A stretch of DNA of 46,747 bases. It comes from DATKPE01 sp035524335 (GTDB lineage: Bacteria; Bacteroidota; Ignavibacteria; UBA10030; SZUA-254). Position numbers and translations under genes: made by a program. The stretch lies in the NCBI GenBank assembly GCA_035524335.1, contig DATKPE010000016.1:1-46747 (forward strand), given 5' to 3'. Below, piece after piece: positions 40,262-46,747 of this stretch. Each line of letters starts with the position of its first letter. The first letter of the stretch is position 1. The notes below the pieces were generated by a model. That model saw nothing but the letters and a program-made list of their open reading frames with translations. It was not told the DNA's origin and did no database searches.

Positions 40262-43086
40262 CGGAGGGTATAGGTAAAGTTCAGCATGGCATACCGGGCG
40301 AGCACTTCATTCCGCGTGTCGTCGATGTAGGTTCCGGTGACGGTATGGACGAGGCTCTGGTTCTGGCCGAGCACGTCGGAAACGCCCGCTTTGAGTTCTC
40401 CCTTGTCGTCGTCGAAGAATTTCTTTGCGATGCTGATGTTCCAGAGGATGATATTCTGATTGAATCCCTGCGCCTGCCCGCCGACGAAGGCGTTACTGAC
40501 ATCGTTCCGGAGGACGATTCCCCTGATGATCGTCCAGACCCATTTGATCGATGCGGTATGCGAGTACGAGCTCGCGAGGGAATCCGGATTGATCGAACTC
40601 CGGGAGGTGGTCAGATTCCCGGTATAGGAAATGGTGAAGTCGAAATCCTCGCTGACGTTACTGCCGAGGACAAAACCGGCGCTGAACGTGGTCGCCCGCA
40701 CCATATTCTCAACCTCGTTCAGCATCCCCGGGGTGCGCGACCAGGTGATGCCTGCGTTTGTATTGAGGGCGCTCGAAAGGAGGTCGAACGGGAAGCCGTA
40801 CGTCAGGAATGTCCGGACGTTCCAGTACCCGTCGAGGTTGACCGGAACGGTCAACTGCGTCCCCGGAGTCAGGGAGGTTCCGTAGAGAACGGTGTCGCGG
40901 TCCGCCAGATAGGTGGAGTTCGCGATGTAATTCCGCGTGTACACGCCCGAGAGGAGAAGAAAGAGGCTCTGGGCGCGGTCGGTGGATGTGAGCGAATACC
41001 GGGCCAGGAGCGTGTGGGAGTAGGACTGCACAAGAGCCGGGTTTCCGGTCGTCAGGAGGAGGGAATTGGAATTATTGACCACCTCCTGCAGTTGGGAGAC
41101 CGACGGAGCCGCGGTCGAGGTCCTGTAATAGATCCGGAGGCTCCGGTGGTCCGGCATGGTAAAAAGGAAGAGGGCGCTCGGCATGACGGTGTTGAAACTG
41201 CGCGACAGATCGGCGGAGGCGATCGTATTGTCATTTCCGCTCAGATCCGCCCGCTGAAACGAGACGCTGGAGGCCAGGTTCATCGTGGCGGTCCGCCAGT
41301 GGTAGCCAATGCCGGCGTTCTGCGTGAGATAGTCGTTGACGTATGAATCGGTGAGCGGAAGATCTGGGGTGGAATAGACCCCCGCGGCCGAATCAAAATC
41401 GAATGTCTGTTTATCGGCCGTGTTCCGGGTAAAGGACGGATTATAGAACAGCTGAACCATGCCGTTGAGGCTGGTCGGTTCGGTGTAGACGAGATTTGCG
41501 CTGAAGTTGTTCACGTGCGAATCATAGAGCGAATGCTGTGCGACAACCGAATCGGGGGGAGCGCCCGCGCCTGTATAGCTGTTGAGCGCGGAGAGAAGCC
41601 CGTCGGTCTGTTTATTATTCGTCCCGACGCCGAAATCGAGGGAGATGGTCCGCCCCGGAAGATCGAATTTATGCCGGAGAATCGCATGTGCGGAAAGGGT
41701 ATAGCCGGAATTGTAGGCATCGGTCGCATTCTGCGCCCGGGTGCCGCCGGACGTCTGCGAGGTGACGGCATCGAGGAGATTGTCGGATCGGTTTGTCTGG
41801 AAATAGAGAACCGGCAGGACCGTGATCATGTTGGACGGATCGGCAAGATAGTCGATCCGGCTGTTGAGCCGGTGGTTGAAGTTCTTGCTGGTCGGTTTGC
41901 TGGTCTGATCGTAGATGCTTGTCGAATCTCCGCCGAGCTGATAGAGCCGGTGATCGACCTGATCGTTTTCATTGTCAACCCTGTTGAAAAAGTAGCTTCC
42001 CTGGGCGAAAAGCCCGGGGGAGAGGGTATCCGACATGTTCGTCCCGAGCATGTTCGTGGTGTTGATTCCCTGCTGTTGTCCGACGAGCGAGGAGCTGGTA
42101 CCGCCGGAACGACCGAACGGATTGCCTCCGCGCCTGCCTCCCCTTCCGCCGCCGCCGCCGCGCCCTCCCCTTCCGCCCGAACCGGGCGATTGCATGAGGC
42201 TGTTTGTGGAGACGACGCCGAGGAGATCCTGCGTGGAAAAATTCTGTTCGTTGATGTTGTTGGAAAGGCCGAGGAAGGAAATTCTCCGGTTGCCGTCGAA
42301 GAGGTTCAGGTTCCCCCCCGTTTCATAGCGTTCATTTTCCCCGTACCCTCCCGTGAATTTTCCGAACCGGAGATCTCCCCTGTCGCGGCGGGTGACGATG
42401 TTGAGCGCTTTGATCGACTGGCCGTCGTCAAAACCGGTGAACTGCGCCTGGTCGCTTGCCTGATCGAACACCTGGATCTTGTCGATCACTTCGGCCGGGA
42501 GATTGCGCACCGCGAGGGTCGGATCGTCCCCGAAAAAAGGGCGCCCGTCGACAAGAACCCTCTGCACCGTTTCGCCTCCTGCGGAGATCGTGCCGTTGTT
42601 CACGGTAATGCCGGGCATTTTCGTGATGAGATCCTCGGCCGTGGCGTCGCGGTTGATCTTCACGGCCGCCGCCTTGTATTCGGTCGTATCGCCCGACTGC
42701 ACGGCCACCGGCATCCTGCCGTTCACCAGAACCTCCGGGATCGTCACCGGCTGGGTTCCGAGGCTCAGGACGCCAAGATCCAGATTCCCGCGCACCTGCA
42801 CCGGCACCGAAACAGACTTGCGTCCGATCTCGCTCACTTCCAGCCGGTAGGCGCCCGCTTTCACACGGTAGACCGAGAAACCGCCGTCTTCCCCGGCCAC
42901 GGCACGGATCGCCTCGCTGGTGTCTTCCGCATTCACGAGCCGGATATTCGCACCCGCGAGAGGAACTTTTTTGTCGTCGACAATCCTGCCGCGGACGGAA
43001 TATTCCTGTGCCGAAACATCTGCGACGGCCGCGAGGACCAGACAGATGAACAGAGCCAGCACGGCATGAGGGCAATGGGAGCGCAT
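40258..43086 (-). CDS. TonB-dependent receptor-like outer-membrane protein with Gly/Arg-rich insert
   Basis: A 942-residue outer-membrane protein. Signal peptide (VLALFICLVLAAVADVSAQ), a carboxypeptidase-regulatory-like domain at residues 29-115 (YSVRGRIVDDKKVPLAGANI), then a plug (ITKMPGITVNNGTISAGG, residues 155-171; VLVDGRPFFGDDP) and a large barrel of the OMP_b-brl_3 type found in SusC-unrelated TonB-like proteins. Residues 301-329 are an almost pure Gly/Arg insert with no usual counterpart in the family. The C-terminus ends with aromatic strands (LARYAMLNFTYTLR). The start lacks a strong ribosome site. The gene is coupled to the exported protein by a 4-base overlap. Confidence 0.86.
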   Translation of the reverse strand: MRSHCPHAVLALFICLVLAAVADVSAQEYSVRGRIVDDKKVPLAGANIRLVNAEDTSEAIRAVAGEDGGFSVYRVKAGAYRLEVSEIGRKSVSVPVQVRGNLDLGVLSLGTQPVTIPEVLVNGRMPVAVQSGDTTEYKAAAVKINRDATAEDLITKMPGITVNNGTISAGGETVQRVLVDGRPFFGDDPTLAVRNLPAEVIDKIQVFDQASDQAQFTGFDDGQSIKALNIVTRRDRGDLRFGKFTGGYGENERYETGGNLNLFDGNRRISFLGLSNNINEQNFSTQDLLGVVSTNSLMQSPGSGGRGGRGGGGGRGGRRGGNPFGRSGGTSSSLVGQQQGINTTNMLGTNMSDTLSPGLFAQGSYFFNRVDNENDQVDHRLYQLGGDSTSIYDQTSKPTSKNFNHRLNSRIDYLADPSNMITVLPVLYFQTNRSDNLLDAVTSQTSGGTRAQNATDAYNSGYTLSAHAILRHKFDLPGRTISLDFGVGTNNKQTDGLLSALNSYTGAGAPPDSVVAQHSLYDSHVNNFSANLVYTEPTSLNGMVQLFYNPSFTRNTADKQTFDFDSAAGVYSTPDLPLTDSYVNDYLTQNAGIGYHWRTATMNLASSVSFQRADLSGNDNTIASADLSRSFNTVMPSALFLFTMPDHRSLRIYYRTSTAAPSVSQLQEVVNNSNSLLLTTGNPALVQSYSHTLLARYSLTSTDRAQSLFLLLSGVYTRNYIANSTYLADRDTVLYGTSLTPGTQLTVPVNLDGYWNVRTFLTYGFPFDLLSSALNTNAGITWSRTPGMLNEVENMVRATTFSAGFVLGSNVSEDFDFTISYTGNLTTSRSSINPDSLASSYSHTASIKWVWTIIRGIVLRNDVSNAFVGGQAQGFNQNIILWNISIAKKFFDDDKGELKAGVSDVLGQNQSLVHTVTGTYIDDTRNEVLARYAMLNFTYTLR

Positions 43087-43293
43087 CTGTCATTTGACCC
43101 TTGAAACCGATCCCCGTTTAACCGGCCCGGCACCTGATTCGGCTTCCCAGCCGGCTCTTCCGGCCGGGGCGGGGCGTTCTCTGCTGTCTGAACAGCGGCA
43201 CCGCATGGGCGCTCCATTCAGACCCCACTTTATGCCCTTATCCCTTCCTGCCCCATCCATTTCAGGCCATTGTGAGAACCGGGAATTTGCTAT

Positions 43294-43323
43294 TTGACGT
43301 TTTCTGCGTTACCATTGTATATC
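43294..43323 (+). promoter_or_regulatory. Promoter of the DUF3300-like gene
   Basis: TTGACG (43294-43299), an 18-base spacer and TATATC (43318-43323); start near 43331, about 28 bases before the gene. Confidence 0.48.
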
Positions 43324-43358
43324 GATCTGCCACCCATGACGAAACTCACTGAAAGCAT

Positions 43359-45152
43359 ATGACCATGAAAACCCCTCTGCTTATCCTTGCCGGTTGTCTC
43401 CTCTGCCTGCCGATAGCGGCCGCCCTCTCCCAGACGGAATCTGCGCCGCCGAAACATCTCATGCGCGAAGATTCGGCCGCCGTCAATGCGCTGGTGATGT
43501 ATCCCGACACCATCCGCCTTCACATCTTTCAGGCAAGCGAATATCCGGCGGCGATCGTCAGCATCGCGACGCTTCAAAAGAACACAAGTTCCGATTTCGC
43601 CGACCTCGTCAGCGGTTTCCCGAAGGATCAGCAGGAGGATTTCTGGAACCTCAGCCGTTATCCGGATCTCGTTGCCCGGCTGGCGGAGGGCGACACAAAA
43701 TCGTCCGACGAAACTGAACAGATCCTCGCCGGGTTCCCCGCGGAGATTCATGATGCCGGCCTGAGAGCCGAACAGGACCATCACGATATTCTTGTGAAAA
43801 TGAGCGAGCTGAGTCAAAAAACCGACGACCAGTTCGCCCAGATCATTTCCGATTATCCGGAGGAAACACAGACAGCGCTGAGGGACATTATTCAATACCC
43901 TGAAATCATCAGCCTCCTGAACGACCACCTCAGCCTCACCGTGCGCGTCGGGGACCGCTTCCGCCGCAATCCGGAACGGGTGATTCACCGGGCCGATTCG
44001 CTCCATGACGCCATCGCCGCCCAGAACGCGGAGGATGCCGCGGCGTGGAAACAGACGATCGAGGATAATCCGGATCAGGCCGCCGATCTCCAGAGCGCCG
44101 GCGCGGATTATGCCGCCGACAACGGCTACTCGCAGGACGACGTGAACGCCATTCCCGCGGCCGATGAGATCAACAATTATACCTGCGCGCCCTACCCCTA
44201 CTGGTTCGGCTATCCGTCGTGGTATCCCTACGACTACTGGTATCCCTATCCGTACTGGTTCGATTGCGGCTATTACCGCGCTCCGGGAGGACGTATCGTG
44301 GTCATCGGCCCTCCGTCGTATTATTTCACCAACTGGTATTTCTACCGGCCCGAGCACTGGCATCATTTTCCCCATCTCGGCGATGCCTACGTCTACCACT
44401 ATTACGGACCGCGGAGAGTCACCGGGCCGAACACCATTATCGTCCATACCTGGGTGCGGAACAACCGGGATTACCTCCCGAAGGATTTTCTGACGAATCC
44501 CGTCCGGCGGACCGATGCGATCAGACAGGTTGCGCAGTTCAACATCGACATTCAGATGCACGCGGGAGCGGGAAAGACCGTTACGCCGGCCATGCGCAGT
44601 CAGTTCTTTCAGCAGAACCGGACAAAATATCCGACGCTCGCATTCGAGACAAACAAAAAACTCGACAAAGACGACCGGCTCTACCGCATCCCCGACGTCA
44701 TCCAGCCGCCGGTCAAACAGCCTCCCGTGCGAATGCTCTCTACGATCAACCGCCCGGTGCGCACCGCCGCTCCAGTGTCACCCCCGGCGAAACTCGACCT
44801 GCAACAGGAGAAACCCGATAAGAGTTCACTCCCGGCCGACCGCCAGGATCGCATGCCGTCCCAGCCCGATCAGCAGCGCAACACACAGCCGCCAACCGGT
44901 CAGGCATACCGGCTCTCGACGCCTGCGCGTTCAACCGCCGCTCCGGCACGACAGCAGGCGCCTGCCCCTCAGGTGAATTTCAACAAAATCAACAAAGCAC
45001 AGGAATATCACAGGAATGTCTGGGAACAGACCCAGCCGTCCGTCCGACAGCAACCCCAGCAACCGGCGCCCCAGAGATTTCAGCCTCCGCCCCGGCAGGA
45101 AGCGCCCGTGAGACAGGAACCTCCGAAGCCCGCTCCCCCAAAGAAGTTCTGA
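43359..45152 (+). CDS. Exported DUF3300-like protein with aromatic and Pro/Gln-rich segments
   Basis: A 597-residue exported protein. Signal peptide LLILAGCLLCLPIAAALSQ. Residues 40-260 resemble DUF3300: VNALVMYPDTIRLHIFQASEYP, then repeated helical segments such as DFADLVSGFPKDQQEDFWNL and QIISDYPEETQTALRDIIQYPE. Residues 270-300 are an extreme Tyr/Trp/Pro stretch (YPYWFGYPSWYPYDYW), and the last 130 residues are Pro/Gln-rich (VRQQPQQPAPQRFQPP) and disordered. DUF3300 has no established function. The aromatic stretch could bind glycans or peptidoglycan; this is speculation. ATG at 43365 is an alternative start. Confidence 0.75.
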   Translation: MTMKTPLLILAGCLLCLPIAAALSQTESAPPKHLMREDSAAVNALVMYPDTIRLHIFQASEYPAAIVSIATLQKNTSSDFADLVSGFPKDQQEDFWNLSRYPDLVARLAEGDTKSSDETEQILAGFPAEIHDAGLRAEQDHHDILVKMSELSQKTDDQFAQIISDYPEETQTALRDIIQYPEIISLLNDHLSLTVRVGDRFRRNPERVIHRADSLHDAIAAQNAEDAAAWKQTIEDNPDQAADLQSAGADYAADNGYSQDDVNAIPAADEINNYTCAPYPYWFGYPSWYPYDYWYPYPYWFDCGYYRAPGGRIVVIGPPSYYFTNWYFYRPEHWHHFPHLGDAYVYHYYGPRRVTGPNTIIVHTWVRNNRDYLPKDFLTNPVRRTDAIRQVAQFNIDIQMHAGAGKTVTPAMRSQFFQQNRTKYPTLAFETNKKLDKDDRLYRIPDVIQPPVKQPPVRMLSTINRPVRTAAPVSPPAKLDLQQEKPDKSSLPADRQDRMPSQPDQQRNTQPPTGQAYRLSTPARSTAAPARQQAPAPQVNFNKINKAQEYHRNVWEQTQPSVRQQPQQPAPQRFQPPPRQEAPVRQEPPKPAPPKKF

Positions 45153-45170
45153 TTTTTACACGATCCGTCT

Positions 45171-45221
45171 CCGGGTCCGCACTGCCCGACAGTGTGGACC
45201 CGGACCGCGGACGTCCGCGGT
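45171..45221. terminator. Terminator plus palindrome between convergent genes
   Basis: A 14-bp stem CCGGGTCCGCACTG/CAGTGTGGACCCGG (one G-U pair, 5-base loop) is followed directly by an 18-base perfect palindrome ACCGCGGACGTCCGCGGT (45204-45221). It separates the DUF3300-like gene from the radical SAM gene. Confidence 0.65.
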
Positions 45222-45243
45222 ACCGCAACTGACGCCGTTACCA

Positions 45244-46425
45244 TCACCCCTTTTTCCACACCCCCGGTATCGTTGTACCGCAGAAGGAACAGCTGTTTCC
45301 ATTCAGGTGATTCGCAAGAATCGAAAAACCTTTCCGCTCGATGACGCGTCGGCCGCAGGCGTGACAAAAGGTATTCTCGCACCGGTGCCCCGGAACATTG
45401 CCGATATAAACATACCTGATCCCGGCACTCTTCGCGATGTCGTATGCGTTCTCAAGGACTGACACCGGCGTCGAGGGAAGCTGGTTCAGTTTGTAGAGCG
45501 GCATGAATCTGTCGAAGTGCAGAGGACAGTCCCCGAGACCGTTGCTCTGCAGCCAGTCGCACATTCTGCGGATCGTCTCCGGCTTGTCTGTCCAGGTCGG
45601 AACGACGAGATTCGTGATCTCAAGCCACACCCCCTCTTCCCGGAATATCTTCAGGGTTCTCAGCACCGGCTCGAGTTCCGCCCCGTTCAGCTTCCGGTAC
45701 ACCGCGCCGTCAAAACCCTTCAGATCGATATTGGCCGCATCCAGATACCGGCAGAGATTCCTGAGCGGCTCTTCGTTGATGTACCCGCTCGACTTCCAGA
45801 CATTCCGTATGCCCCGGGCGCGGGCGAGAGCCGCAGTGTCGAGCGCGTACTCATAAAATGTGTTCGGTTCGGAATAGGTGTAGGCGATCGAATCGCACCT
45901 GTTCTGCAGACAATTTTCCACCACCGCCGCCGGCGGCATATCCTCATTCACGGTTTCCCGCGGACTGAACTGGGAAATCTGCCAGTTCTGGCAATTCAGA
46001 CAGCGGAGATTGCACCCCGCCACGGCGACCGAATAGGCCTGCGTCGCCGGGAGAAAATGGAACAGCGGCTTCTTCTCGATAGGATCGACGTGCACGGCGC
46101 AGGGATTGCCGTAGGCGATCGTATACAGCTTTCCCTCCTCGTTTACCCGGTTCCGGCAGACCCCGGACTCGTGGTTCCCCAGGACACAGCCGTGCGGACA
46201 CTTGTCACAACGGACCCCTCCTTCGACCTTCCGGTAATACAGCGCTTCCCGCATCCATTTATCCGCCCCCGGGGACGGGTCACTCTGCATGCCCGGGGCG
46301 GACGGACCGCTCGGGCCGGCGGAAAACAGACGACCGCTCCCTAGAAAACAACAGCCGGCGCCCAGAAGACATGACTGCAGAAACCGACGCTTGCCGGCAT
46401 CGTGTGTGTTCTGAAACTCCTTCAT
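45244..46425 (-). CDS. amrS: AmmeMemoRadiSam-type radical SAM enzyme (AmrS-like), Tat-exported
   Basis: A 393-residue protein. The ATG at 46425 gives a Tat-like leader (GKRRFLQSCLLGAGCCFLGS), so the protein is probably folded and loaded with its cluster before export. Then come an N-terminal zinc-ribbon-like site (Cys73, 76, 80, 90: CDKCPHGC ... GVC), the radical SAM motif CNLRCLNC (Cys138, 142, 145), the AmrS-type GNPCAVHVDPIEKKPLFHF block, and a C-terminal zinc ribbon (CHACG ... CSFCG). AmrS relatives usually cluster with MEMO1 and AMMECR1 family genes; neither is in the window. Radical SAM assignment is certain; the reaction is unknown. Confidence 0.9.
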   Translation of the reverse strand: MKEFQNTHDAGKRRFLQSCLLGAGCCFLGSGRLFSAGPSGPSAPGMQSDPSPGADKWMREALYYRKVEGGVRCDKCPHGCVLGNHESGVCRNRVNEEGKLYTIAYGNPCAVHVDPIEKKPLFHFLPATQAYSVAVAGCNLRCLNCQNWQISQFSPRETVNEDMPPAAVVENCLQNRCDSIAYTYSEPNTFYEYALDTAALARARGIRNVWKSSGYINEEPLRNLCRYLDAANIDLKGFDGAVYRKLNGAELEPVLRTLKIFREEGVWLEITNLVVPTWTDKPETIRRMCDWLQSNGLGDCPLHFDRFMPLYKLNQLPSTPVSVLENAYDIAKSAGIRYVYIGNVPGHRCENTFCHACGRRVIERKGFSILANHLNGNSCSFCGTTIPGVWKKG

Positions 46426-46468
46426 GACTGCCCCGCTTTCGATGTGATGGCCAATGTTTTCCCGCCCC

Positions 46469-46747
46469 TCATGAATAGTTCCGCCGGATGAGCGACAGCA
46501 CGGCGCCCGCACCGCAGACGGCCGCAATGACGGCTCCGGCGCCGATAAGACCCAACAGCCGTATAAACAGCGTCGGGAGCAGAACCGCGCCCGCGGCAGA
46601 CCCGAAAAGATCCGCCGCGTAGCTGTGCGATGTGCTTCCGGCCGGGTCCGCGGACCTGTACGAGGTCACCACGGCGAACAGGATCCCCGCCAGAATTCCG
46701 TCGATGATCGTGAGGATGAATAACGCTCCGGAGGCCGCAAAAATACC
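46469..46747 (-). CDS. C-terminal fragment of a multi-spanning membrane protein
   Basis: The frame is open from the right window edge to a stop at 46469, giving 92 codons. It holds GIFAASGALFILTIIDG, then YAADLFGSAAGAVLLPTLFIRLLG and a last helix (GAGAVIAAVCGAGAVLSLI). The 'AADLFGSAAGAVLLP' pattern is typical of membrane-bound spermidine-synthase-like proteins, but the catalytic part lies outside the window. It is upstream of the radical SAM gene by 43 bases on the same strand and may share its operon. Confidence 0.6.
   Translation of the reverse strand, partial: GIFAASGALFILTIIDGILAGILFAVVTSYRSADPAGSTSHSYAADLFGSAAGAVLLPTLFIRLLGLIGAGAVIAAVCGAGAVLSLIRRNYS

Noticed and set aside
1..46747. CRISPR arrays, insertion sequences, rRNA, tRNA, attachment sites
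   Set aside because: None seen by eye: no regularly spaced direct repeats, no transposase motifs, no tRNA T-loop with matching acceptor stem.

Overview
The window reads as a GC-rich chromosomal segment from an anaerobic or facultative member of the Fibrobacterota-Chlorobi-Bacteroidota superphylum. Several secreted proteins end in the 'NYPNPFNPSTxIxYxLP ... VATLxDG ... GVYFYRL ... LVK' sorting domain of the type IX secretion system (T9SS), and there are two TonB-type outer-membrane receptors with N-terminal carboxypeptidase-regulatory-like domains. Shine-Dalgarno sites are strong (AAGGAG), and the visible promoters look like TTGAxA-N16/17-TATATT rather than the TTTG/TAnnTTTG type of Bacteroidia. 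This fits a lineage near Ignavibacteriota or Chlorobi better than gut or marine Bacteroidia; that placement is inference. No rRNA, tRNA, CRISPR array, insertion sequence or phage module was found.

Layout. 1-1.3 kb: the edge of a membrane protein, a papain-like protein and a 99-residue conserved small protein. 1.5-3.9 kb: a two-component system made of a 7-TM membrane protein, a sensor-poor histidine kinase and a NarL-type regulator, divergent from a lipoprotein (4.1-5.1 kb). 5.25-15.9 kb: a tightly packed ten-gene operon on the minus strand. In transcription order it encodes a GNAT-like protein, a thiolase-like protein that lacks its nucleophilic cysteine, a DUF35 zinc-ribbon/OB protein, DUF2877, FdrA and DUF1116 (relatives of the E. 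coli oxamate carbamoyltransferase AllH/AllF/AllG), a metal-dependent cyclase-family hydrolase, and the FAD, 2Fe-2S and molybdenum subunits of a xanthine-dehydrogenase-family hydroxylase. This looks like a complete, undescribed pathway for a nitrogen heterocycle or ureido/amide compound, and is the best candidate here for a new system.

16.2-20.7 kb: a VOC protein, a two-gene secreted pair, a candidate structured RNA with its own promoter and terminator, and a frameshifted T9SS cargo pseudogene. 20.8-26.3 kb: a trimeric [FeFe] hydrogenase whose NuoF-like subunit is fused to a GltD/NfnB-like NADPH:ferredoxin module, suggesting one complex that links H2, NAD(H), NADP(H) and ferredoxin. 27.0-31.9 kb: a TonB receptor, EamA permease, SagB-like nitroreductase and SDR on the plus strand. 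31.9-38.0 kb: a C1B peptidase, a 14-repeat propeller and a streptogramin-lyase-like propeller, the last two with T9SS tails. 38.1-46.7 kb: a divergent class I isoprenoid synthase, a TonB-like receptor coupled to a small exported protein, a DUF3300-like protein, an exported AmrS-type radical SAM protein, and the end of a multi-spanning membrane protein running off the window.

The hydrogenase suggests fermentative redox balancing. The ten-gene operon suggests use of nitrogenous organic compounds, and the many secreted proteins suggest use of external polymers. All functional statements rest on motif recognition by eye; no database search or structure prediction was run.
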